Shown piece after piece: positions 18,784 through 25,685 of a stretch of DNA of 64,000 nucleotides (positions are counted from its first letter, which is position 1; each line of letters opens with the position of its first letter). Location: the NCBI GenBank assembly GCA_049314515.1, contig JBMOEY010000001.1, positions 25,709 to 89,708 on the forward strand. The letters run 5' to 3'. The DNA comes from RFQD01 sp049314515 (GTDB taxonomy: Bacteria; Actinomycetota; Actinomycetes; Actinomycetales; Microbacteriaceae). Under the pieces are notes generated by a model. The model worked only from the letters and a program-made list of their open reading frames with translations, searched no databases and was not told the DNA's origin. The position numbers and the translations under genes are program-made.

Positions 18784-18814
18784 CCTTCCCCGCCTCACAG
18801 GACGGCCTTAAAGG
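18784..18814 (-). promoter_or_regulatory. PyrR-binding RNA hairpin in the pyrR leader
   Basis: On the minus strand the leader reads CCTT, an internal loop, then CCGTC-CTGTGA-GGCGG, then GGAAGG. The upper stem CCGUC/GGCGG closes the hexaloop CUGUGA, which fits the CNGNGA loop of PyrR-binding sites. The core UCCUGUGAGGC fits the UCCNGNGAGGY consensus at every defined position. The lower stem CCUU/AAGG lies on either side of a purine-rich internal bulge, as in the Bacillus sites. The 3' arm overlaps the purine-rich ribosome binding site (GGAAGGGGG) just before ATG 18776. No terminator or antiterminator is apparent, so translational repression, as proposed for mycobacterial pyrR, is the likely mechanism. 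Confidence 0.8.
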
Positions 18815-18828
18815 ATGTCGTTTTTCTT

Positions 18829-18834
18829 AGGCTA
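18829..18834 (-). promoter_or_regulatory. Candidate -10 element for the pyr operon (TAGCCT)
   Basis: TAGCCT on the minus strand fits the actinobacterial TAnnnT -10 element. A start about 7 bases downstream would give a leader of roughly 45 bases that carries the whole PyrR hairpin. I cannot see a convincing -35 hexamer. Confidence 0.4.
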
Positions 18835-18850
18835 GCAGACCTGGCGCCAG

Positions 18851-19264
18851 TTAGCGCGGTAGCGCGGCAATTGCGCCGAGAACGCCGTTGATGAAGCTCG
18901 GCGAGTCATCTGTACTCAAAAGAGTGGCAAGTTCAACGGACTCGCTCACCACAACGGCGGAGGGAACTGCTGGGTTGAAACAAAGTTCCCACGTCCCCAT
19001 TCGCAGAATTGCCCGGTCAACAGCAGGCATTCGAGCTATGGCCCAACCCCGGGCGTGCGTCTCGATGGTTTCGTCAATGATGACGCCGTTATCAATTACC
19101 CCATCAACAATTTCGCGCGCGTATAGCCAGGAAGACTCTCTGTCCGGTTCATTAACGGCGCGAGACGCCTCCGACTCCAGGGCGTCGGCAAGCGAGATGT
19201 TTCGCACGTCAGCGGCAAAGAGGATATCCAGTGCGCGCTTTCGCGCCTTGCGACGGCCGCTCAC
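18851..19264 (-). CDS. nusB: Transcription antitermination factor NusB
   Basis: All-helical RNA-binding protein that with NusE (S10) binds boxA in rRNA leaders. 137 residues, normal length. The N-terminus SGRRKARKRALDILFAADVR is the family's Arg-rich first helix. ARMPAVDRAILRMGTWELCF and AVVVSESVELATLLSTDDSPSFINGVLGAIA are the C-terminal signatures. It starts 3 bases after efp, the usual efp-nusB arrangement. Confidence 0.97.
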   Translation of the reverse strand: MSGRRKARKRALDILFAADVRNISLADALESEASRAVNEPDRESSWLYAREIVDGVIDNGVIIDETIETHARGWAIARMPAVDRAILRMGTWELCFNPAVPSAVVVSESVELATLLSTDDSPSFINGVLGAIAALPR

Positions 19265-19267
19265 GCG

Positions 19268-19831
19268 CTAGTCGTTGACGCGGCCGAGATAATCGCCGGT
19301 TCGCGTGTCAACCTTCACCTTCGTTCCCGACTCCAGAAAGAGCGGAACTTGAATTTCAAACCCGGTCTCCAGCGTGCCAGGCTTAGTGCCCGCCGAGGAC
19401 CGATCACCTTGCAATCCAGGTTCCGTATAGGTCAGCTCAAGCACAACACTCGCAGGGAGCTCGACATAGAGTGCCTCACCCTCGTGCAACGCAATCTGAA
19501 CGTCTTGATTTTCCAACATGAAATTCTGTGCGTCCCCAACGGTCCCAGCGTTCACCGAGAGTTGTTCGTAGGTGTCTTTGTCCATGAACACGAACTCATT
19601 GCCGTCGTTGTAGAGATATTGAAAATCCCGTCGGTCCACCGTAGCGGTTTCAATCTTGGTCCCCGCGTTGTACGTCTTGTCGACAACCTTTCCCGAGAGC
19701 ACGTTCTTCATTTTCGTGCGCACAAATGCTCCACCCTTACCGGGCTTCACGTGCTGAAACTCGATGACGTTCCAGAGCTGTCCATCAATTTTGATGACGA
19801 CGCCGTTCTTAATGTCCGCGGTGGTTGCCAT
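19268..19831 (-). CDS. efp: Elongation factor P
   Basis: Relieves ribosome stalling at polyproline stretches. 187 residues from ATG 19831, the standard EF-P length; an upstream start at 19849 would add a non-conserved MDQGIL. The three-domain order is visible: KOW-like N-domain with the tip loop KPGKGGAF (Lys32), then the OB domains with GTKIETATVDRRDFQYLYNDG and FLESGTKVKVDTRTGDYLGRV. The tip lysine is present; no EpmA or YmfI gene is in the window, so its modification state cannot be judged. Confidence 0.97.
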   Translation of the reverse strand: MATTADIKNGVVIKIDGQLWNVIEFQHVKPGKGGAFVRTKMKNVLSGKVVDKTYNAGTKIETATVDRRDFQYLYNDGNEFVFMDKDTYEQLSVNAGTVGDAQNFMLENQDVQIALHEGEALYVELPASVVLELTYTEPGLQGDRSSAGTKPGTLETGFEIQVPLFLESGTKVKVDTRTGDYLGRVND

Positions 19832-19913
19832 GAGAATTCCTTGATCCAAAGATTTGAGTAATGCGGGCGATGCTGCTCAGCCCAATATACCGGCGCCCAC
19901 ACGCGCCTCACCT

Positions 19914-20339
19914 CTAACGGATGAGTTGGGCGAGTGCGAGACGGTAAGAGTCGAACCCGAAGCCGGCGATGACACCGGTCGCCACACCAGAGATCACGCT
20001 ATTGTGCCGGAACTCTTCTCTCGAGTGAGGATTTGAAATATGGACTTCGATGAGAGGAACACCGGATTTCGTTAGCAGTCCGACCGCATCGCGCAAAGCG
20101 TAAGAGTAGTGAGTGAATGCTGCAGGATTGAGAATCACAGGCGTCTTGTCGTCGGCTGCTTGATGCAGCCACTCGATGAGTTCTGGCTCGCTATTTGTTT
20201 GGCGGACGTCGACGTCATGATTTCCCGCCTCAGAGGAGAGAATGAGACGCAAATCTTCTAGCGTCGCCGTGCCATACACTTCCGGTTCGCGCGTGCCGAG
20301 CCGATTCAAGTTTGGTCCGTTGAGAACGAGGATGCGCAC
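19914..20339 (-). CDS. aroQ: 3-dehydroquinate dehydratase, type II
   Basis: Third step of the shikimate pathway. 141 residues, the small dodecameric type II enzyme. The N-terminus ILVLNGPNLNRLGTREPEVYG contains the family Asn and Arg residues and the catalytic Tyr. Further active-site parts are NPAAFTHYSYALRDA and EVHISNPHSREEFR with the catalytic His. It ends 82 bases before efp, and that spacer probably holds the efp promoter. It starts 5 bases after aroB. Confidence 0.97.
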   Translation of the reverse strand: MRILVLNGPNLNRLGTREPEVYGTATLEDLRLILSSEAGNHDVDVRQTNSEPELIEWLHQAADDKTPVILNPAAFTHYSYALRDAVGLLTKSGVPLIEVHISNPHSREEFRHNSVISGVATGVIAGFGFDSYRLALAQLIR

Positions 20340-20344
20340 GAGCG

Positions 20345-21445
20345 TTATTCTATTGACTCGGGGGACGCAGTCTCCTGATATGCAGCGAACAACACGGAAG
20401 TATCGGGCACGTTAACCGTGACTGGCTTGCCAATGGCGCTGAGCGTGATGAACCGCAACATGCTCCCTCGCGATTTCTTGTCTCGGCGCATTGTTGCAAG
20501 CAAAGTGTCCCAGCGACCGGCGCTGTACGTCGTCGGCAAGCCGAGTAGCGACAGCACTCGACGGTGACGATCAACGTCGTCCGCTGGCAGAGACGACGTG
20601 AGCGCCGAAAGCTCGGCGGCAAAAACCATTCCGACAGAAATTGCTGCACCATGTCGCCATTGGTAGCGCTCCGCGTGTTCAATTGCGTGACCAAGGGTGT
20701 GCCCGTAATTGAGAATTTCGCGATTACCCTGTTCCGTGAAGTCCTCAGAAACCACGCGCGCCTTAATGCCAATGGCCTTTTCGATGAGTTTTCGAAATTC
20801 AGGAGATTGCGTATCCGTTGCCGTCTCCACATCACGTTCGATAATGTCGAGGATTTCAGGATCGGCAATGAATCCACATTTGGCTATTTCGGCGAACCCA
20901 GCCAACTTCTCATTCACAGGAAGAGTGTCCAAGGTCGACAGGTCGGCGATGACGGCCGAGGGCGCGAAAAACGATCCGACCAGATTCTTTCCTTCGTTTG
21001 TGTTAATTCCAGTTTTGCCGCCGAGCGCCGCATCGACCATGCCCAGAACAGTTGTGGGAACGTTTACGAGCCGCACGCCACGCAACCAGGTGGCCGCAAC
21101 AAAACCGGCAAGGTCAGTGACGGCGCCTCCACCAAGTCCAATGATTGCGTCCGTGCGTGTGAAATCTGCCTGACCCAAAACCTGCCAGCAGAACGCGGCT
21201 ACTTCAACTCGCTTGCCAGCTTCTGCGTCGGGCACCTCTGCCAGAATGACCTGAAAGATTTGGCCGAGCTCTTCTCGGAGAGCTTTTGCTTTGTCAACCA
21301 GTGTGGGTGGATGAACAATCATGAGCTTGGTCGCGCCCACGAGGACCTTAGCTATTGTCGGAGCGCCGTCACGCAGCAGGTCCCGACCGATGAACACGGA
21401 GTACTCGCCGCCTCCAGTGACCTCAATCTCAGTCATGTCAGTCAT
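20345..21445 (-). CDS. aroB: 3-dehydroquinate synthase
   Basis: Second step of the shikimate pathway: NAD- and metal-dependent cyclisation of DAHP. 366 residues. Motifs are GLGGGAVTDLAGFVAATWLRG, PTTVLGMVDAALGGKTGIN and NYGHTLGHAIEHAERY (metal-binding His residues). ATG 21445 overlaps aroK by 8 bases; a second in-frame ATG at 21436 lies just past the aroK stop and is an equally good start. Confidence 0.97.
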   Translation of the reverse strand: MTDMTEIEVTGGGEYSVFIGRDLLRDGAPTIAKVLVGATKLMIVHPPTLVDKAKALREELGQIFQVILAEVPDAEAGKRVEVAAFCWQVLGQADFTRTDAIIGLGGGAVTDLAGFVAATWLRGVRLVNVPTTVLGMVDAALGGKTGINTNEGKNLVGSFFAPSAVIADLSTLDTLPVNEKLAGFAEIAKCGFIADPEILDIIERDVETATDTQSPEFRKLIEKAIGIKARVVSEDFTEQGNREILNYGHTLGHAIEHAERYQWRHGAAISVGMVFAAELSALTSSLPADDVDRHRRVLSLLGLPTTYSAGRWDTLLATMRRDKKSRGSMLRFITLSAIGKPVTVNVPDTSVLFAAYQETASPESIE

Positions 21446-21977
21446 GCGCGCCCGCCTCTCGAGAAATGATCCATTCCGTGACCGCGTTCGTCAGCTGTTC
21501 AGCGTTTGCGCTCGACGTGTCAAAGTCAATCGTCGCCAAGGATTCGTAGATGGGTCTGCGCTCGGCGAAGATTCGCTCCCATGCATCAATACCCTCGGCG
21601 AGCAGAGGCCGATTCTTTGTGGACAGATGCGAAGACACTGCCTCGCGGGTGATGTGTAGGTAAATGACGGGCAGCTTGGCGAGGTCTTCACATGTCGACT
21701 GGTTCAAGATTGCGCCGCCCCCGAGGCTGACGACACCGCCCAGATGCAATGCGGACTCAACCGCTTCTCTTTCCCATTGACGAAACTGCTCCACACCGAA
21801 TTGCTGAAAAATTGATGGGATGTCACCGTGCAACGCGGAAATCATTTTGTCCGTATCGTGAAAAGGAGACCGCAGGGCACGGGCGACGCGTTTTCCGAGC
21901 TTCGACTTCCCAGAAGACATGGGGCCGATAAAAACGGCCCGCACGGGCGCGCCAGTAGACGACGTCATTTCAAACAA
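21438..21977 (-). CDS. aroK: Shikimate kinase
   Basis: Phosphorylates shikimate at the 3-hydroxyl. 179 residues. The P-loop GPMSSGKSKLGKRVA is followed by the shikimate-binding DTDK motif (HDTDKMI) and SLGGGAILNQST. A lid segment TKNRPLLAEG is present. It overlaps aroB and starts 3 bases after the aroC stop, inside the aro cluster. Confidence 0.97.
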   Translation of the reverse strand: MFEMTSSTGAPVRAVFIGPMSSGKSKLGKRVARALRSPFHDTDKMISALHGDIPSIFQQFGVEQFRQWEREAVESALHLGGVVSLGGGAILNQSTCEDLAKLPVIYLHITREAVSSHLSTKNRPLLAEGIDAWERIFAERRPIYESLATIDFDTSSANAEQLTNAVTEWIISREAGAHD

Positions 21978-21980
21978 TCT

Positions 21981-23177
21981 CTAAACGTCGGTCGCTGTAC
22001 GAAGCGAATCAGAAATGTTTGCGATGAAATTATGAAGGTTTCGCTTGGTTTCGGATAAGTTGTCGCCACCGAATTTTTCCAGAACTGCCTCCGCGAGGAC
22101 TAGCGCGACCATCGCCTCCGCCACCACGCCAGCCGCAGGGACAGCAGAAACATCGGAGCGTTGGTGGTGAGCCGACGAGGATTCTCCCGTCACGAGATCG
22201 ACTGTCTTGAGTGCATGCGGCACAGTTGCGATGGGCTTCATTCCAGCTCGAACGCGGAGCACGGTTCCTGTGGAGATGCCACCCTCGATACCTCCGGCTC
22301 GACCAGTTTCGCGCACAATTCCGTCCGGAGAGGGCGTCATTTCGTCGTGCGCAAGAGACCCTCGTCGTCTCGTCGTTTCAAAACCGTCACCGACCTCGAC
22401 ACCCTTGATTGCCTGGATGCCCATGAGAGCGCCGGCCAGGCGTGAGTCGAGTCGTCGATCCCAGTGCACATGGCTACCCAGCCCAACGGGCACGCCATAG
22501 GCAAGTACCTCAACAACACCGCCAACTGTGTCGCCACTCTTGTGAGCGTCATCGACCTCAGCGAACATTAAGGCGCTCGTTTCAGGGTCATAGCACCGCA
22601 GTGGATCAGCGTCTATCAGGTCCACATCCTCGGGGTGAGGCAACCGCGCTCCTTCCGGAACGAAGATCGGCCCCATGGCGACGGTGTGCGCGATAGTTGT
22701 GATGCCGAGCTCACGCAAGAAGGACTTCGCGACGGCGCCGAGGGCTACGCGAGCCGCTGTTTCCCGCGCGGAGGCTCGCTCCAGTATCGGCCGTGCCTCA
22801 TCAAAACCATATTTCTGCATGCCAACAAGGTCAGCATGGCCCGGGCGAGGCCGAGTGAGGGCGGCACCACGACCACTTTCGAGAACACTGGGATCAACCG
22901 GCTCTGCACTCATCACCTGCTCCCATTTTGGCCATTCTGAATTGGCAATTCGCAGAGCCACTGGGCCGCCTAACGTCAAGCCGTGTCGCACTCCCCCGCT
23001 CATGAAGAGTTCATCTTGTTCAAACTTCATGCGCGCACCTCGACCAAAACCGAGTCGACGCCGAGCGAGGTCGGCAGCGATTTCTTCGCGACGAACGGGT
23101 ACTCCGGCCGGCAAGCCCTCAATGATCGCGGTCAATTCGGGACCGTGAGATTCACCTGCAGTGAGCCATCGCAACAT
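21981..23177 (-). CDS. aroC: Chorismate synthase
   Basis: Final step of the shikimate pathway, FMN-dependent elimination to chorismate. 398 residues. The N-terminus LRWLTAGESHGPELTAIIEGLPAG contains the catalytic His (GESHG). GRGAALTRPRPGHADLVGMQKYG, RASARETAARVALGA and the C-terminal RSDVSAVPAAGVVAEAMVALVLA are hallmark segments. On the minus strand a TAGGCT hexamer ends 6 bases before ATG 23177, so a leaderless transcript from an internal promoter is plausible. Confidence 0.98.
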   Translation of the reverse strand: MLRWLTAGESHGPELTAIIEGLPAGVPVRREEIAADLARRRLGFGRGARMKFEQDELFMSGGVRHGLTLGGPVALRIANSEWPKWEQVMSAEPVDPSVLESGRGAALTRPRPGHADLVGMQKYGFDEARPILERASARETAARVALGAVAKSFLRELGITTIAHTVAMGPIFVPEGARLPHPEDVDLIDADPLRCYDPETSALMFAEVDDAHKSGDTVGGVVEVLAYGVPVGLGSHVHWDRRLDSRLAGALMGIQAIKGVEVGDGFETTRRRGSLAHDEMTPSPDGIVRETGRAGGIEGGISTGTVLRVRAGMKPIATVPHALKTVDLVTGESSSAHHQRSDVSAVPAAGVVAEAMVALVLAEAVLEKFGGDNLSETKRNLHNFIANISDSLRTATDV

Positions 23178-23181
23178 AGCC

Positions 23182-24057
23182 CTAGCCTACCGAGAGCACT
23201 CGAAGACCTGTTTCGTCGAGGCCAACGGCGGCGAACATTGCGCGACGAACTTTGTCTTCTCTATCCAGAGGATTGTGAGGTTCACCCGACACGAATATTC
23301 GCACCTGAACAAGTGCTTGGGCGGCGAGCATGCTGAGTCCACTGATGACGCGTCCACCCTCCTTTTGCCACGTGGCCGCGTTCATGCTCGGCCACACGTC
23401 ATAAGCGATGTCAAAGAGCACATCTCCGGAAGATCGCTCAAGTCCAGAGAGGTCGACTCGGGCGGTGCCGGGAATCGTGCTCACCGTAACACTCGCTCGA
23501 GGTACCGAGACGATATCGTCCAAGGAATACAGTGAGAAACTGAGATCGAGACGGCGTGCGAGTGTCTCGATGGCCTCGGTTCGTTTGAGGTCGCGAGCGA
23601 TGACACTAATTCGATGACAGCCCATACGAGAAAGCGCAACGAGGGCAGATGCAGCCGTTGCCCCGGCCCCCACGAGGGTCGCCGAGTCGACAGAGGTCAG
23701 GTCGAGAAGTCTCAGAGGGTTTTCTACGCCGGCAATATCCGTGTTGTAAGCGTGAAATCCATCACTGTGCTCATCTTGGCCGGTTAAACGAACCAACGTG
23801 TTTGCGCCACCGGTAAGAATGCTTCCCTCGTCCGACCACGCCGCAATTGTTTTTGCCTCGCGTTTGAGAGGCATGGTAACCGAAAAGCCACGCCAGCTCT
23901 CATCAAGAGCTTCCACAAAGGACGCGAGTTGGTGCTCGTGAACGACGATCCGCTCATAGCTCCAATCAAGACCGAGCGCTTCGTATGCTGCACCGTGCAG
24001 TTGCGGCGACTTTGAATGGTCGACCGGATCGCCAATCACCGCGAAGCGACTAGCCAT
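23182..24057 (-). CDS. aroE: Shikimate dehydrogenase
   Basis: Reduces 3-dehydroshikimate to shikimate with NADPH. 291 residues from ATG 24057, where MASRFAVIGDPVDHSKSPQLHGAAY gives the family N-terminus. The frame stays open to 24498, but that stretch lies within mltG and has no homology signal. Catalytic Lys and substrate residues are in SVTMPLKREA. The nucleotide-binding loop reads ATLVGAGATAASALVAL, where GxGxxA replaces the classical GxGGxA. It overlaps mltG by 8 bases. Confidence 0.94.
   Translation of the reverse strand: MASRFAVIGDPVDHSKSPQLHGAAYEALGLDWSYERIVVHEHQLASFVEALDESWRGFSVTMPLKREAKTIAAWSDEGSILTGGANTLVRLTGQDEHSDGFHAYNTDIAGVENPLRLLDLTSVDSATLVGAGATAASALVALSRMGCHRISVIARDLKRTEAIETLARRLDLSFSLYSLDDIVSVPRASVTVSTIPGTARVDLSGLERSSGDVLFDIAYDVWPSMNAATWQKEGGRVISGLSMLAAQALVQVRIFVSGEPHNPLDREDKVRRAMFAAVGLDETGLRVLSVG
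23184..23189 (-). promoter_or_regulatory. Candidate -10 element (TAGGCT) for a leaderless aroC transcript
   Basis: TAGGCT on the minus strand, followed by AGGGCT and then the aroC ATG. The spacing fits transcription starting at the A of the start codon. The hexamer overlaps the end of aroE. The same hexamer occurs before 31707 and 54819. No clear -35 is visible. Confidence 0.4.
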
Positions 24058-25219
24058 ACTCCGGGTGCTCATCCATCCAGGCAATCCACTTTTCGACGCC
24101 CGCCGCGTGCTCATCCGCTGTTTCCGAGAAGATTGTTTCTCCGGTGTCGAGATTCCACGTGACAAAAAACATCCACGGCCCATCCGCGGGATGAAGCACG
24201 GCATCAATAGCCAAATCACTGGGGTTACAGATGGGGGCGAATGGCAAACCAGGGTGAACGTAGGTGTTGTAGGGGTTGCCCTCGTCGGCCCGTTCAGCGG
24301 AAGTTGTCTCGACCCGATTCGTGGCGCCAGTGCCATACGCCACCGTTGCGTCGGATTCCATGTTCCAACCTTGATCAAGTCGATTCTGAAAAACGCGCGC
24401 GACCTTGTAGAAATCATCGCGTAATCCGGACTCTTTTTGAACGAGGGAAGCAAACGTGATGATTCGGTAGCGGTCCTCTGTGGATACACCAGCCGCATCT
24501 AGGGCCTCAAAACAGCGATCAACCATTGCTTGCAGAATTTCATGCGCTGTCAGTCCTGGACTGAAATCGTAGGTAGCGGGGTAAAGAAAGCCCTCCAGTG
24601 AAACAGCCTCTGCCGGCAAACCGAACGAGGCAACATCTGCTGCGGCGGTCTGAACCTCGGAAAGCGGAATTTCTGCCTTCGTGGATATTTCTTGCAGAAC
24701 ATTCGTCATGCGCTCACCTTCCGGAATAACCACGGTGACAGTCACAAGATTCGACAGGTTCTGCAATGCGTCCAAAGCCCCCTGAGCAGACATTTCGAGC
24801 TTGAGTTTAAATACGCCCGGAACGAAGACAACTTGCGGTTCGGCATTGAGCAGGAGCGTGTAGAACGGATCAAAAGACTTAATCACGCCTGCCTCAACCA
24901 AATTGTTCGCAATCTGGTCTCCAATTTCGCCCTCATTGATTGTGAACATGACTTCGCCTTTTCCTGGACCGGGGAAGTCATCGGGAGCGGCAAAGAGACT
25001 GGAAAGAGGACCCGACGTAACTGCCCAAAAACCAGCACCTCCAAGCCCAAGCAGCAAGACCACTGTTGAGAGGCTTGCAATGAGCGCAACGCGACCGCGG
25101 CGGCGTGAGCCTTGCGGACCTGGTGGCACGGTGCCACCACCGAAAGGACTCGGAGCTGGTGCACCCAGCGTTGAATTCTGGTTCGTATTGGACCCAAACG
25201 ATGAATTAAAGTCGCTCAT
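24050..25219 (-). CDS. mltG: Endolytic transglycosylase MltG (YceG-like)
   Basis: Cleaves nascent peptidoglycan and so sets glycan strand length. 389 residues. A cytoplasmic Pro/Gly-rich N-terminus precedes a basic stop (RRRGR) and one transmembrane helix (about residues 43-68). The extracytoplasmic YceG domain follows, with LEGFLYPATYDF and ITFASLVQKESG carrying the catalytic Glu. The typical C-terminal NPYNTYVHPGLPFAPICNPSDLAIDAVL is also present. It lies between ruvX and aroE, the usual actinobacterial order alaS-ruvX-mltG-aroE. Confidence 0.95.
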   Translation of the reverse strand: MSDFNSSFGSNTNQNSTLGAPAPSPFGGGTVPPGPQGSRRRGRVALIASLSTVVLLLGLGGAGFWAVTSGPLSSLFAAPDDFPGPGKGEVMFTINEGEIGDQIANNLVEAGVIKSFDPFYTLLLNAEPQVVFVPGVFKLKLEMSAQGALDALQNLSNLVTVTVVIPEGERMTNVLQEISTKAEIPLSEVQTAAADVASFGLPAEAVSLEGFLYPATYDFSPGLTAHEILQAMVDRCFEALDAAGVSTEDRYRIITFASLVQKESGLRDDFYKVARVFQNRLDQGWNMESDATVAYGTGATNRVETTSAERADEGNPYNTYVHPGLPFAPICNPSDLAIDAVLHPADGPWMFFVTWNLDTGETIFSETADEHAAGVEKWIAWMDEHPEYG

Positions 25220-25228
25220 CTGGTCTCC

Positions 25229-25684
25229 CTAGCTAATATCGCGGACATTCGATCCCGGCACCACACCCTGTGAACGCTCAGAATCAAGAGCGTGCTGAAG
25301 GAGCATAACAGCGGCGACCTGGTCAACAACCGAACGTGAGCGACTGGGTTGCTTTCCGTTCATGCGCAACGCTGAATGTGCTGACACCGTCGTGAGTCGC
25401 TCGTCGATGAGCCGAACGGGGACCGAGGACACGGATGCGATTTGCTGAGCGAATCTGATGGCATCCTCCGTTGATAATGTGTGTTTCCCTGCCAAGTTCA
25501 TGGGTAAGCCAACGAAAATTTCGAGCACACTGAGTTCCGATGCGATGACCAGAAGACGCTCTATTGCACTTTCGTCTCGGAGCACGGTCTCCACGGGGGA
25601 TGCGAGAATTCCTTCCGCATCAGACCGCGCGACGCCGATTCGCGTCGCTCCGACATCGACGCCCAGCCTTACGCCTGATCGCAT
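25229..25684 (-). CDS. ruvX: Putative Holliday junction resolvase RuvX / YqgF
   Basis: RNase H-fold protein implicated in pre-16S rRNA processing or junction resolution. 151 residues. The first catalytic Asp is in LGVDVGATRIGVARSD, the Glu in LEIFVGLPMNLAGKHTLSTEDA, and the C-terminal Asp in the RSVVDQVAAVMLLQHALD stretch. It starts 1 base after the alaS stop and precedes mltG by 9 bases. Confidence 0.93.
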   Translation of the reverse strand: MRSGVRLGVDVGATRIGVARSDAEGILASPVETVLRDESAIERLLVIASELSVLEIFVGLPMNLAGKHTLSTEDAIRFAQQIASVSSVPVRLIDERLTTVSAHSALRMNGKQPSRSRSVVDQVAAVMLLQHALDSERSQGVVPGSNVRDIS

Positions 25685-25685
25685 G

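Noticed and set aside
19832..19913. Small gene between efp and aroQ
   Set aside because: No start with SD and no conserved coding pattern in 82 bases; more likely the efp promoter region.
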